Shown: positions 46,932 to 56,473, numbered from the stretch's first letter. The stretch: 64,000 bases of DNA from Sorangium cellulosum So ce56 (GCF_000067165.1 NC_010162.1:5352501-5416500); one strand, 5' to 3'. Program-made: numbers and translations. The notes: generated from the sequence alone by a model not told the origin.

Positions 46932-48586
46932 GCGCTCCGGAGGAGAGCCGGCAGGCGCGACCGCAGGCGCTCGACGGCTGGACTCCCTGGCCGGCCGAGA
47001 TGGCCGATCTCTACCGGCGCGCCGGCTACTGGCGCGGCGAGACCCTCGGGCGCCTGCTCCGCGAGCGGGCCGCGCGTCACCCGGATCGGATCGCGCTCGT
47101 CAGCGGCGATCGCCGGCTGAGCTACGGGGAGCTCGATCGGCGCGCCGATCGCCTCGCCGCGGGCCTGCTGCACCTCGGGCTCCGGCCGGGGGATCGCGTC
47201 GTCGTCCAGCTCCCGAACATCGCGGAGTTCTTCGAGGTGTGCTTCGCGCTGTTCCGGCTCGGGGCGCTCCCCGTACTGGCCCTGCCCGCGCACCGGCGCG
47301 CCGAGATCGCGTACTTCTGCGAGCACACCGAGGCGGTCGCGTACGTCATCGCCGACCGGGACGGCGGGTTCGATTACCGCGCGCTGGCGAGCCAGATCCG
47401 GCGCGACGTCGGGACCTTGCGGCACGTGCTCGTGGCCGGCGAGCCGGGCGAGCACACGGCGCTCTCCAGCCTGGACCGGGAGCCCGTCGAGCTCCCGGAG
47501 CCCGCCGCGGGGGACGTCGCGTTCTTCCAGCTGTCCGGCGGGAGCACCGGCGTACCGAAGCTCATCCCGCGGACGCACGACGACTACCTCTACAGCGTGC
47601 GGGCCAGCGCGGAGATCTGCGGGCTCGACGAGGGCAGCGTTTACCTCGCCGTCCTCCCCGTCGCGCACAACTTCACGCTCAGCTCACCCGGGAGCCTGGG
47701 CGTGCTCCACGCCGGCGGCCGCGTGGTGCTCTGCCGCCGCCCCAGCCCGGACGAGGCGTTGCCGTGGATCGAGCGGGAGCGGGTCACGATGACCGCGCTC
47801 GTGCCGCCGCTGGCCTCGGTCTGGCTGGAAGCGGCCCGGGCGGCGCGGCACGACCTGTCGAGCTTGAAGGTGCTCCAGGTGGGCGGCGCCAGGCTCCCCG
47901 CGGAGGTCGCGCGCCGCGTGGGGCCGGCCCTGGGCTGCAAGGTGCAGCAGGTGTTCGGGATGGCGGAGGGGCTCGTGAACTACACCCGCCTCGACGACCC
48001 CGACGCCATCGCGCTCGAGACGCAGGGGCGGCCCATCTCGCCCCACGACGAGGTCCGCGTCGTGGACGACGACGACCGCGACGTCGAGCCCGGGCAGGTC
48101 GGTCACCTGCTCACGCGAGGGCCCTACACGATCCGCGGCTATTACAGGGCCGACGCGCACAACGAGAAGGCCTTCACGCGCGACGGCTTCTACCGCACGG
48201 GCGATCTCGTGCGGCGGACCCGAGAGGGCTACCTCGTCGTGGAGGGCCGCGCCAAGGATCAGATCAACCGCGGCGGCGAGAAGATCGCGGCCGAGGAGGT
48301 CGAGAACCACGTCCTCGCCCACCCGGCGGTGCGCGACGCGGCGCTCGTCGCCATGCCGGACGCCCACCTCGGCGAGCGCTCGTGCGCGTTCCTCGTGGCC
48401 CGCGGGCAGCCGCCGCCGGCGAGGGAGATCAACGCCTTCCTGCGCGAGCGCGGCGTCGCCCAGTTCAAGGTGCCCGATCGCATCGAGTGGCTCGACGCCC
48501 TCCCGACGACGAGCGTCGGCAAGGTGGACAAGAAGGCGCTCCGCCGGTGGATCGCCGACAGGCTCGCGCAGGGCGCGCGCGCCTGA
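46928..48586 (+). CDS. mxcE: 2,3-dihydroxybenzoate-AMP ligase
   Basis: Adenylates 2,3-dihydroxybenzoate and loads it on the aryl carrier of MxcF. It has 552 aa. ANL-enzyme motifs: FFQLSGGSTGVPKLIPRTHD (P-loop), LPVAHNFTLSSPG with the Asn and Phe typical of EntE/DhbE, QVFGMAEGLVNYTRLDD, YRTGDLVRRTREGYLVVEGR, and the catalytic lysine in TTSVGKVDKKAL. The start overlaps the mxcD stop by 4 bp, implying coupled translation. It is close in length to EntE and DhbE (~540 aa). Confidence 0.95.
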   Translation: MSAPEESRQARPQALDGWTPWPAEMADLYRRAGYWRGETLGRLLRERAARHPDRIALVSGDRRLSYGELDRRADRLAAGLLHLGLRPGDRVVVQLPNIAEFFEVCFALFRLGALPVLALPAHRRAEIAYFCEHTEAVAYVIADRDGGFDYRALASQIRRDVGTLRHVLVAGEPGEHTALSSLDREPVELPEPAAGDVAFFQLSGGSTGVPKLIPRTHDDYLYSVRASAEICGLDEGSVYLAVLPVAHNFTLSSPGSLGVLHAGGRVVLCRRPSPDEALPWIERERVTMTALVPPLASVWLEAARAARHDLSSLKVLQVGGARLPAEVARRVGPALGCKVQQVFGMAEGLVNYTRLDDPDAIALETQGRPISPHDEVRVVDDDDRDVEPGQVGHLLTRGPYTIRGYYRADAHNEKAFTRDGFYRTGDLVRRTREGYLVVEGRAKDQINRGGEKIAAEEVENHVLAHPAVRDAALVAMPDAHLGERSCAFLVARGQPPPAREINAFLRERGVAQFKVPDRIEWLDALPTTSVGKVDKKALRRWIADRLAQGARA

Positions 48587-48681
48587 GAGGACAGCGCGGG
48601 CCCAGGCGGCGCAGCGGCGCCCGCGGCCCGTTCCATCGACAGGAGCGCTGCGATCACGAGAGAGAGAAGAGAGGAACGACC

Positions 48682-49674
48682 ATGGCCATCCCCCGCATCC
48701 AGACCTACCGCATGCCACGAGCCGAGGAGCTCCCGGAGAGCCGGGCGTCATGGCGGCCGGACCCAGGGCGCTCCGTCCTCTTGATCCACGATATGCAGGA
48801 GTATTTCCTCGGCTTCTACGACGCGAGCGCGTCCCCGATGGTCGAGCTGATCGCCCATGCCCGCCTGCTCCGCGAGCGGTGCGCGGCGAGCGGGATCCCG
48901 GTCGTCTACACGAAGCAGCCCGCCGAGCAGACGAGGGCCCAGCGCGGTCTGCTGACGGATCTCTGGGGGCCCGGGCTGACGCAGCAGCCCGACAAACACG
49001 AGATCGTGCGCGAGCTCGCGCCGGGAAGCGCCGACACCGTGCTCACCAAGTGGCGTTACAGCGCCTTCCAGCGAACGGAGCTCCTGGATCTCATGCGCCG
49101 GTGGGGCCGCGATCAGCTGATCGTGTGCGGCGTGTACGCGCACATCGGGTGCCTGCTGACCGCGTGCGAGGCGTTCATGAACGACGTCCAGCCGTTCCTC
49201 GTGACCGACGGGACCGCCGATTTTTCCCGGCAGCAGCACGACATGGCCATCGCCTACGTGGCGCAGCGGTGCGGCGTCGCGCTGCCGACGAGCGACGTCC
49301 TGGCGGCGCTCGCGCCCCGCGAGCGGACGAGCGCCCCGCAGCGCGACGCGGCGGCGCCGGCGCCGCTCAGCGCGACGCAGGACCGGGCGCCGTGGGTCGA
49401 GCGCCTGCGCGGCGACGTGGCCGAGGTCCTCGACCAGCTCCCCTCGGCGATCTCCGATCGCGACGGCATCCTCGATCTGGGGCTCGACTCGATACGGCTC
49501 ATGACGCTCGTCGAGCAGTGGCGCGCCGCGGGGATCGACGTCGCGTTCGTGGACCTCGCCGAGCTGCCGACGCTCGGGCACTGGTGGGAGCTCCTGTCCA
49601 CCCGGCTGCCGCGCGAGGCAAGGCCAGCGCCCCGGCACCGCGCGGAGGCACCGCTCCAGGAAGCCGCCCGCTGA
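48682..49674 (+). CDS. mxcF: Isochorismatase with C-terminal aryl carrier protein
   Basis: A bifunctional 330-aa protein (EntB/DhbB type). The isochorismatase domain, residues 1-210, has SVLLIHDMQEYFLGFYD, VVYTKQPAEQ, LTKWRYSAF and the Cys loop CGVYAHIGCLLTACE, then DGTADFSRQQHD; it turns isochorismate to 2,3-dihydro-2,3-dihydroxybenzoate. The aryl carrier, about 245-320, has the phosphopantetheine Ser in DLGLDSIRLMTL and ends TLGHWWELL; it presents dihydroxybenzoate to the NRPS MxcG. Start supported by GAGGA 6 bp upstream. Its DNA follows mxcE after 95 bp. Confidence 0.95.
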   Translation: MAIPRIQTYRMPRAEELPESRASWRPDPGRSVLLIHDMQEYFLGFYDASASPMVELIAHARLLRERCAASGIPVVYTKQPAEQTRAQRGLLTDLWGPGLTQQPDKHEIVRELAPGSADTVLTKWRYSAFQRTELLDLMRRWGRDQLIVCGVYAHIGCLLTACEAFMNDVQPFLVTDGTADFSRQQHDMAIAYVAQRCGVALPTSDVLAALAPRERTSAPQRDAAAPAPLSATQDRAPWVERLRGDVAEVLDQLPSAISDRDGILDLGLDSIRLMTLVEQWRAAGIDVAFVDLAELPTLGHWWELLSTRLPREARPAPRHRAEAPLQEAAR

Positions 49675-49705
49675 CCGGCCGAGCTTGCCCCACGACGGCT
49701 TCCCC

Positions 49706-50566
49706 ATGGCACAGGTCACCATGAATCAGGTCGCGACATCCGCACCCAGGACGGTGGCGCGCACGCCGCCGCGCCTCCTCGAGGTGCTGCGCACGACCGC
49801 GATCTCCCCCCGCATGCGGCGGATCACGCTGGGCGGCGCGGCGATCGCGGGGTTCCCCGCGCGCTCGGGCGGCGCGCACATCAAGGTCTTCTTCCCGCGC
49901 GGCGACCAGGCGGCGCCGGAGCTGCCCACGCTGGGCCCGGACGGCCCCGTCTGGCCTCCGATGCCGCGGCGGCCGATCACGCGCACGTACTCGGTGCGCA
50001 GGTACGACGCGCAGGCCGGCGAGCTGGACGTGGACTTCGTCCTGCACGGGGACGACGGCCCCGCGTCGCGGTGGGCCCACCACGCGAGGCCGGGCGATCG
50101 CATCGGCATCGCCGGGCCGGGCGGCCCCGATCCGATGCTCGGACCCGCGGACTGGTACCTCCTGGCCGGCGACCTCTCCGCGCTGCCGGCGATCGGCGCG
50201 CTGCTCGAGGCCCTGCCGAAGACGGCGCGCGGCCACGCCATCGTCGCGATCCCCGACGCGGCGGACGTGCAGGAGATCGATCGCCCGCCGCACGTGGCGC
50301 TGACCTGGATCACCCTGCAGGGCGAGCACGCCCCGGGCCCCCGGCTCGAGGCGGCCGTCCGCGCCCTGGGATGTCCAGCGGGCCGCGTCTTCGCCTGGGT
50401 GGCGGGTGAGTCGTCGTCCGTCGTCGCGATCCGCGATCACCTGCTCGACGAGCGCGGGCTCGGTCGCGAGGCGCTGTACGCGATCCCCTACTGGAAGGCG
50501 AGCCAGTCCGAGGAGGCGTACCACGCGGAGCGGCACCGGATCATGGATGGGCTCGACAGGGCCTGA
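49706..50566 (+). CDS. Siderophore-interacting protein (ViuB-like FAD/NADPH ferric-siderophore reductase)
   Basis: Releases iron from imported ferric siderophore by reduction in the cytoplasm. It has 286 aa. FAD-binding domain with RPITRTYSVRRYD and DVDFVLHGDDGPASRWAHHA, then GDRIGIAGPGG. The SIP C-terminal domain has YLLAGDLSALPAIGALLEAL and VFAWVAGESSSVVAIRDHLL, and YWKASQSEEAYHAER, the usual family ending. ATG 49706 is used; TTG at 49685 or ATG at 49721 are possible since no clear Shine-Dalgarno stands out. It may correspond to mxcB of other myxochelin clusters. Located between mxcF and mxcC. Confidence 0.9.
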   Translation: MAQVTMNQVATSAPRTVARTPPRLLEVLRTTAISPRMRRITLGGAAIAGFPARSGGAHIKVFFPRGDQAAPELPTLGPDGPVWPPMPRRPITRTYSVRRYDAQAGELDVDFVLHGDDGPASRWAHHARPGDRIGIAGPGGPDPMLGPADWYLLAGDLSALPAIGALLEALPKTARGHAIVAIPDAADVQEIDRPPHVALTWITLQGEHAPGPRLEAAVRALGCPAGRVFAWVAGESSSVVAIRDHLLDERGLGREALYAIPYWKASQSEEAYHAERHRIMDGLDRA

Positions 50567-50578
50567 CGGGAGCGATCG

Positions 50579-51355
50579 ATGGAGTTCGAGCACAAGGCGG
50601 CGCTCGTCACGGGCGCGGCCCAGGGGATCGGCGAGGCCGTCGCCCGGAGGCTCGCCGCGCGCGGCGCCGCCGTGGCGGCGGTGGACGCGAACCGGGAGCG
50701 CCTGGCCGCCGTGGTCGCCGATCTCCAGGCGAGCGGCCATCGCGCCGCGGCGTTCGCGGTGGACGTGGCCGACGGCGAGGCGGTCGACGGCGCGGTGGAG
50801 CGGATCGAGCGCGAGCTCGGCCCCCTCGAGATGCTTGTCAACGTGGCCGGCGTGCTGCGCGTGGGCGGCGCCCTCTCGCTGACGAGCGACGACTGGGAGC
50901 GCACCTTCGCGGTCAACACGAGGGGGGTGTTCAACGTGAGCCGGGCCGTGGCGCGCCGCATGGTGCCGCGCCGATCGGGGTCGATCGTGACGGTCGGGTC
51001 CAACGCCGCGCGCACACCGCGGATGAACATGGGCGCGTACGCGGCCTCGAAGGCCGCCGCGGCCCAGTGGACGAAGTGCCTCGGCCTGGAGCTCGCGCAG
51101 CACGACATCCGGTGCAACGTGGTGTCCCCTGGCTCGACGGACACGCCGATGCAGCGCGCGCTCTGGGCGGACGATCGCGGCGCTCAGGCGGTCATCGCCG
51201 GCGCCCCCGAGGCGTTCCGGCTGGGCATCCCGCTGCGCCGGATCGCCACGACGGACGACGTCGCCAGCGCGGTGCTGTTCCTGCTCTCGGACGAGGCGCG
51301 GCACATCACGATGCACGACCTCTGCGTCGATGGCGGCGCCACGCTGGGCGCCTGA
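50579..51355 (+). CDS. mxcC: 2,3-dihydro-2,3-dihydroxybenzoate dehydrogenase
   Basis: Oxidises the MxcF product to 2,3-dihydroxybenzoate with NAD. A 258-aa short-chain dehydrogenase (EntA/DhbA type). Motifs: NAD loop ALVTGAAQGIGEAVAR, DVAD, LVNVAGVL, FAVNTRGVF, catalytic Ser in TVGSNAARTPR, Tyr/Lys in MGAYAASKAAAAQ, and the CNVVSPGSTDTPMQ segment. It is the last gene of the mxcD-E-F-SIP-C run. About 30 bp after its stop a hairpin repeat separates it from the convergent receptor operon. Confidence 0.94.
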   Translation: MEFEHKAALVTGAAQGIGEAVARRLAARGAAVAAVDANRERLAAVVADLQASGHRAAAFAVDVADGEAVDGAVERIERELGPLEMLVNVAGVLRVGGALSLTSDDWERTFAVNTRGVFNVSRAVARRMVPRRSGSIVTVGSNAARTPRMNMGAYAASKAAAAQWTKCLGLELAQHDIRCNVVSPGSTDTPMQRALWADDRGAQAVIAGAPEAFRLGIPLRRIATTDDVASAVLFLLSDEARHITMHDLCVDGGATLGA

Positions 51356-51382
51356 TCCTGGTCTGGCTTCGTTCGAGCGGGG

Positions 51383-51481
51383 AATGAGCCGCCAAGACGC
51401 CAAGGACGCCAAGGACGCCAAGGACGCCAAGATTTTAAATTCATTGTCTTCTTGGCGTCCTTGGTGTCTTGGCGGTTCATT
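51383..51481. repeat. Hairpin repeat element, copy B (between convergent operons)
   Basis: An inverted repeat with arms of about 25-30 bp around a 35-bp middle: left AATGAGCCGCCAAGACGCCA, right GTCTTGGCGGTTCATT. The left arm repeats GACGCCAAG four times in a 10-bp step, whereas the right arm has it once or twice. It shares its sequence with copy A at 11449-11513. Its position between two converging operons suggests it also works as a two-way transcription terminator. Confidence 0.82.
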
Positions 51482-51508
51482 TCTCTGGTTTCCGAGCTGT
51501 TCGGTATT

Positions 51509-52507
51509 CTAGGGACCTTCCTTCGCGACGTTTCCGAACAGCGAGTCGGACGCCGTGCCGACCATCACCACCGCGGCGAGCGCCACGGCGGCGGCGATCG
51601 CGAGGGCACCGAGGACGCGCGAGGGCTTCATCTGCCACCACATGGCGAGTCCGCTGAGCGCCCACACGACCAGCGTGATCCCGGTGATGTCCGCGAAGAG
51701 CGCCCAGAGCCACGCCACGCCGCCGTGCACGGGGAAGTGATGCGTCTTGTGGAGCGTCTCGAGCACCTCGACGAAGCGGGGCCACCCCCGCGCGCCGGCT
51801 GGCCGCCCGTCGAGCCGCCCCGTGCCCAGGTTGTACGTGACGTTCCAGGCGCGGCCGTCCGCGTCCCGCATGCCGAAGCGCAGCTCGGGGCTGATCTTCG
51901 GGTGGGCGCGCAGCGGCCCCGCGGCGTCGACACCCATCTTGGGCAGGAGATCCTTCATCTGCTCCTGCACCGCCACCATCCTGTGCCCAGGCAAATCGAT
52001 CGCGACGCCGGCGAACGGGGGCGCGGGGGCCTCGGGCTCGGGAGGGTGGCTGGAGACGGTCGCGCTGCCGTCGTCGAGGCGCAGGATCACCACCTCGCGC
52101 CCCCCATCGGCGCGCGGCGCCGCGAGCAGGGGCCACCCGGAGAAGGCGCCCGGGGTCCCCGGATCGAGCGTGTAGCGCGAGGGCGAGCCGGCGTTGAGCT
52201 GCTCGACGACCTGGCGCGCGAGCTCGCCGGGATCCCAGGGCTGGAACCCGGTGAGCGCCGACAGCCGCTCTCCCGAGAGCGACCGGCTGTCGATGTCTCG
52301 CCCGATCTGCGGGTGATTGAACAGCGTGCCGCTGATCCCGAACAGCAGTATCCAGGGGAACAGCAGCAGGCCCAGGTACATGTGCACGCGCCGCACGACC
52401 TTCATGATCGCGCCGTAACGCGGCCGCGCGCGGGGGCCCCGCGGCGAACGGGGCCCTCGCGCGGCGTCGTCCCTCATCGCTCCTTCGTGATCGGGCGCGA
52501 GCGTCAT
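51509..52507 (-). CDS. PepSY-domain inner-membrane protein (XusC-like)
   Basis: A 332-aa membrane protein. Residues about 35-60 form the first membrane segment in the PepSY-family form (VHMYLGLLLFPWILLFGISG), followed by NHPQI. A periplasmic PepSY-type region follows (VAIDLPGHRMVAVQEQMKDL), then HKTHHFPVH with clustered His, and two C-terminal segments (WLWALFADITGITLVVWALS; ALAIAAAVALAAVVMVGT). PepSY membrane proteins are linked to iron-siderophore reduction. Its ATG overlaps the lipoprotein stop by 4 bp. In Bacteroides the xenosiderophore operon xusABC has a TonB receptor, a lipoprotein and a PepSY protein in this order. Confidence 0.86.
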   Translation of the reverse strand: MTLAPDHEGAMRDDAARGPRSPRGPRARPRYGAIMKVVRRVHMYLGLLLFPWILLFGISGTLFNHPQIGRDIDSRSLSGERLSALTGFQPWDPGELARQVVEQLNAGSPSRYTLDPGTPGAFSGWPLLAAPRADGGREVVILRLDDGSATVSSHPPEPEAPAPPFAGVAIDLPGHRMVAVQEQMKDLLPKMGVDAAGPLRAHPKISPELRFGMRDADGRAWNVTYNLGTGRLDGRPAGARGWPRFVEVLETLHKTHHFPVHGGVAWLWALFADITGITLVVWALSGLAMWWQMKPSRVLGALAIAAAVALAAVVMVGTASDSLFGNVAKEGP

Positions 52508-53796
52508 CGGATCTTCGCGACGGAGAAGGTGAGCCCAGGCGCGCTCACGCCCGCCTCGCCGGGTCCGTCCTCGCCGATCTCGCGGAGCGTCGTCGACTCC
52601 TGGCCCTCGAACTCCAGCAGGAAGGTGCGGTCGCCGAGCGCGACGCTCAGGACGCTGCCGCCGCCGGGCGCCGCGTCGAGCACCGTGGCGGTCGGCGTAT
52701 CGCCGAGCGTCACGCTGGCCCACCGCCACGCCGCGGCGCTCGCCAGCACGCGCGGGTGGGTGTCGTCCGCGATCGCGAAGAGGCTCTCGTCGAGCACCCG
52801 CAGGAACGCCTTGCCGTCCGGGCCGCCGAAGAGCGAGCCGGCGGTGTCGCCCTCGAACAGCGTGCTCAGCTCCACGTGGAACTCGGGGTCGAACTGCCTC
52901 GTCTCCGGATCGAAGCGCAGCATGCACGGGGCGGCCGCGTTGTCCGGGTTGAGCCGGTGCACCGCCGCGCCGTACGCCTCGGTGGCCACGTAGATCATGC
53001 CGTCGGGCCCCTCGACCCCATCGCGCACGTAACCGCAGCGTTCGTCGGTGACGACGGTCGCCTCGTCCGTCGCGCTGTCCACGACGACGACCGCGGCCAC
53101 GCTCGGGACCTCCGGGCCGATCCGCCAGCCGCCGAAGGTGATCACGTCGCCGCCCTGGACCAGCGGCGACGAGGAGGAGTACGTGAGGGTGGCGTCCTGG
53201 ATGACGAGATCCTCGAGCGGGATGTCGCCGGTGACCGTCATTTCCTGAGGGTTCCAGACGACCACCTGGGCGGTGGGACCATCGAAGAAGTACGCCTTGG
53301 TCGCCGAGACGAAGTGGAACTGGGTGCCGTACTCGCCGAGCTTCGCGAGGCCCTTGCCCTGGAAGCTCACGGTGTCGCCTTCCTCGAGGCTGCCGTCCTC
53401 CTGCAGGTCGTAGCGGGTCACGGTCGCCGCGGCGTCGCTCGCCACGAACACCGCGCCTCCGCCGTCCAGCCCGACACCGAGGGCGCGCCCCTGCACCTCG
53501 ATGGCGTCGTCCAGCGACAGCGCCTCATCCGAGTCGATGTCGTCCGTCACGATGACGTAGCTCTGGGTGTCGCCGCCGTCCGGCCCGAACACCTGGACCG
53601 TGAGGGCGTACGCCGGCCCCGCGTCGGGCGTCCCCCCCGCGCCGCTTGTGGCTCCGCCGGCGCCCCCCGCGCCGCCGGTGCCGCCGCTCGTCGCGCCGCT
53701 GCTCGTGCCATCGCTCGTGTCGTCGCCGCACGCGGCGAAGCACGGGAGGAGCAGGGTCAAGAGGAGGGCACTCGCGTAGCGCGCACGAAATAACAT
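52504..53796 (-). CDS. Siderophore-associated lipoprotein (XusB/DUF4374-like candidate)
   Basis: A 430-aa exported protein. The start at 53796 has AAGGAG 8 bp upstream. The lipobox Cys is in PCFAAC, followed by a Gly/Ala/Thr-rich linker (GGAGGAGGATSGAGG). The body is beta-rich with propeller-like units: GGGAVFVASDAAATVTRYDL, DVITFGGWRIGPEVP, DGMIYVATEAYGAAVHRLNP and PCMLRFDPETRQFDPEF. This is the composition of the DUF4374 lipoproteins that capture ferric siderophores beside TonB receptors, but no profile search could be run. It is the middle gene of the receptor-lipoprotein-PepSY operon. Confidence 0.8.
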   Translation of the reverse strand: MLFRARYASALLLTLLLPCFAACGDDTSDGTSSGATSGGTGGAGGAGGATSGAGGTPDAGPAYALTVQVFGPDGGDTQSYVIVTDDIDSDEALSLDDAIEVQGRALGVGLDGGGAVFVASDAAATVTRYDLQEDGSLEEGDTVSFQGKGLAKLGEYGTQFHFVSATKAYFFDGPTAQVVVWNPQEMTVTGDIPLEDLVIQDATLTYSSSSPLVQGGDVITFGGWRIGPEVPSVAAVVVVDSATDEATVVTDERCGYVRDGVEGPDGMIYVATEAYGAAVHRLNPDNAAAPCMLRFDPETRQFDPEFHVELSTLFEGDTAGSLFGGPDGKAFLRVLDESLFAIADDTHPRVLASAAAWRWASVTLGDTPTATVLDAAPGGGSVLSVALGDRTFLLEFEGQESTTLREIGEDGPGEAGVSAPGLTFSVAKIR

Positions 53797-53845
53797 GAAG
53801 GATCTCCTTGTGTCGGGTTTCAACCGCTGTCGCACGAACATCGGC

Positions 53846-56473
53846 TCACAGGCTCAAGGCGAGCTTGGCGTACGCCGCTCGCCCCGGGCGCTGGACGCCG
53901 TAGAAGCTGAAGGCCTTCTCGTCGGTGAGGTTCTGGACCTCGACGGTCGAGCTCACCGTCCATCCGCCGCGCTCGACCAGGTACGTGAGCGCGAGCGTGT
54001 GCACGAGCTGCGACGGGATCTCCGCCTTGGAGTCGGCCGCGCCGCGGCCTTCCGGGCCGACGAAGAAGGCGTGTACGTAATCGGCGTGCCAGGTCAGCGA
54101 CAGGGCATCACGCCGCGCCGCGATCTCGGGCCACCGCGCGCGCGCTGCGACCCCGCCGAAGAGGTACGGCTGGTTCTGGATGCGAACGCCGGTCGAGCCG
54201 TCCCGGAAGTCCTGCCATGTGACGTGACCGTCGACCGACAGCCAGTTGCCCGGAGAGGTCCACCCGGCGGTCGACTCGATACCAACGGATCGCGCCGACA
54301 GCGTGTTTCCGTACTCCGAGTAGCCCAGGTGCCTTCGCAGCGTGATCAGATCCTCGGTGAAGCGACCGAAGCCGCTGGCGCTGAGCCGGAGCTGTCCCGC
54401 GCCGGTCTCCGCGCGCTCCAGGGTCACGCCGAGGTTGACGTTGTGGCTCGCCTCCGGCTCCAGGTGGACGTTCCTGACGATGAGCCCTCCGTCGCCGAAC
54501 AGCTCCTCCGGTGTCGGCAGGCGGGTGGCGAACTCGTACGAGGCCTTGGCGTAGAGGGCGTCGGTGAAGCGGAAGCGCAGGCTGTCCCCTGCCCCCACCC
54601 GGTGGCTCGCTCGATCGACGTCGCCGATCCGGCCGCTCGGCAGGTGCTCCCGGGTGCGGACCGACTGCAGGTAGAGCTTGGCGAAGGTGATGTTCGCGAG
54701 CCGGCCCTCGAGCGGCCTCGCCTCGTACTCGACGCCTGCCACGCCGCTCCACAGCTCCCGCTCCGCGGTCAGCGGGTCCTTCTCGGGCTCGGCCACGACA
54801 AGGTTCCTCCCGGTGCGCGTCACGTGGCTCGGCGAGAGCCCGAAGCGCAGGACGTGCTCGGTCGCCGGGTGCCAGGCCAGGTTGACGCGAGCGAAGGCGG
54901 TGTGCTGGCGGACTTGCTGATCGTTCGCGTCGTCCCCGACCTCCCCCCGATACGGGCGCTCCACGCAGCCGCCTGACCAGTCGTAGGTGCACGTGGCCAC
55001 GTCGAGGAAGGTCGTGCGCGCGTACGAGTACCCCGCGAGGGCGTCGAGCCGCGCCCTCCCGGAGAACGGCTGCGCATACCGCAGCAGCGCGCCGCCGGTC
55101 TGCCTGCCGAAGGCGACCTCTCCGAAGGGCGGCGACTTGACCCTGCCGTCGAGCATGTCGACGAGCAGGCCGTGCTGCACCTCCTTGTCGTGCGAGGTGA
55201 AGAAGGCGCGAAGGAGCAGGCGGTCGGCCCACGGCCGCCGGGCGACCCCCACCTCGGCCGCGCCGCCGGCCGCGACGTAGCCGTCGTGGAACCGCCGGCC
55301 GCGCGCGGGCGACAGGCGCCCTCTCTCGTCGAACGCCATGACGTCGATCGGGGTGTCGTTCCGCGCGCGATCGACGAACCCGCTCGCGCGAGCGAAGAGG
55401 CCGCTCGGCGCGTGCGCGTGGCGCGCGCTGAGGGTCAGCCTGTACGTGCCGAAGGAGCCGACCTGGTAAGACGCCGACGCGCCCGCGCCGCGCGTGTCTT
55501 GATCGGTCACCAGGTTCACCGCGCCGCCGAGCGCGTCCGTGCCGAAGCGCAGCGGCACGACGCCGCGGTAGATCTCGGCGCGCTCGACGAGGTTGACCGG
55601 CACGTTGGCGACCCCGAACGAGTGCCCGGCGAGGTCGAGCGGAACGCCGTCGAGGAAGAAGCGGATCCGGTCGTCGGTGAGGCCGTTCAGCGAGAAGCGC
55701 GCGTCGGAGCCGAGCCCGCCGAGGCGGCGCACGCTCACGCCCTCGGCGCGCGCCAGCACCTGACCGAGATCCGCGGCCTGCCGCCTGGCCTCGACGGTCT
55801 CGATCACCTGGACCGCCTGCGCGGAGGTCCGGAGCCGCTCGGCCTCGGAGGCCCCCCGCACGCTCACCTCGATCGCGGGCAGCGCTGGCCCTGCGGCGCC
55901 GGCGACCGGCGCGGCCCTGACGGGTCCTGTGGCGGGCGCGGCGCCGGCGACGCCTGTGATGGGCACGGCACCGGCGGCGCCCGCGACCGGCGCGGCCGCA
56001 GGGGTCGGCGCGGGCAGCCGGAAGTCGTGGCGGTAGAGGATGCGCGACGCGACGCTCCGGTCGCCTCGCCGGGCCGGCGTGAAGCGGAAGCGCAGCGCGG
56101 CTTGCTGCGCGGCCTCGTCGAACCCGTGGCCCGCAGGCTCGGCGACCTCTGCGCCGGTGACACGCCCTTCCGCGTCGATCGTCAGCCGCAGCACGACGCT
56201 CCCCTCCAACCCCGCCTCGCGCGCCGCCTGGGGATACGCCGCCTCGACCGCGCCCGTGAGCTCGGGCGGGCGCACCGCGAGCGCGGCGCCATCGCCCGGG
56301 GCGCGCGTCGCCGGCGCTGGCTCGGCCCCAGGAGCCGCTCCCGCGTCGCCCTCGTCGGCAGGGGCCTCTTCGCTCGCCCGCGCGTCCGCTGCGAAGGCCA
56401 ACAGGGAACCGCACGGGGCCAGGACCAGAGTCCCGGCCAGCGCCGCGCAACACAAGGGCTGTAATCGAATCAT
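53846..56473 (-). CDS. TonB-dependent siderophore receptor with N-terminal TonB C-terminal-like domain
   Basis: An 875-aa outer-membrane receptor, probably for ferric siderophores. Signal peptide at the start (MIRLQPLCCAALAGTLVLAP). Residues about 60-150 match the C-terminal domain of TonB energy transducers (AAYPQAAREAGLEGSVVLRL and FDEAAQQAALRFRFTPARRG). A Pro/Ala-rich repetitive linker follows, then the plug: VSVRRLGGLGSDARFSLNGL, FLDGVPLDLAGHSFG, VERAEIYRGVVPLRFGTDAL and GGAVNLVTD. The barrel runs to the C-terminus AYAKLALSL. Start 56473 is chosen for the signal; 56488 is close. The 172-bp gap from the upstream zinc-ribbon gene has no iron box, so they likely share the promoter near 56900. 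Confidence 0.86.
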   Translation of the reverse strand: MIRLQPLCCAALAGTLVLAPCGSLLAFAADARASEEAPADEGDAGAAPGAEPAPATRAPGDGAALAVRPPELTGAVEAAYPQAAREAGLEGSVVLRLTIDAEGRVTGAEVAEPAGHGFDEAAQQAALRFRFTPARRGDRSVASRILYRHDFRLPAPTPAAAPVAGAAGAVPITGVAGAAPATGPVRAAPVAGAAGPALPAIEVSVRGASEAERLRTSAQAVQVIETVEARRQAADLGQVLARAEGVSVRRLGGLGSDARFSLNGLTDDRIRFFLDGVPLDLAGHSFGVANVPVNLVERAEIYRGVVPLRFGTDALGGAVNLVTDQDTRGAGASASYQVGSFGTYRLTLSARHAHAPSGLFARASGFVDRARNDTPIDVMAFDERGRLSPARGRRFHDGYVAAGGAAEVGVARRPWADRLLLRAFFTSHDKEVQHGLLVDMLDGRVKSPPFGEVAFGRQTGGALLRYAQPFSGRARLDALAGYSYARTTFLDVATCTYDWSGGCVERPYRGEVGDDANDQQVRQHTAFARVNLAWHPATEHVLRFGLSPSHVTRTGRNLVVAEPEKDPLTAERELWSGVAGVEYEARPLEGRLANITFAKLYLQSVRTREHLPSGRIGDVDRASHRVGAGDSLRFRFTDALYAKASYEFATRLPTPEELFGDGGLIVRNVHLEPEASHNVNLGVTLERAETGAGQLRLSASGFGRFTEDLITLRRHLGYSEYGNTLSARSVGIESTAGWTSPGNWLSVDGHVTWQDFRDGSTGVRIQNQPYLFGGVAARARWPEIAARRDALSLTWHADYVHAFFVGPEGRGAADSKAEIPSQLVHTLALTYLVERGGWTVSSTVEVQNLTDEKAFSFYGVQRPGRAAYAKLALSL

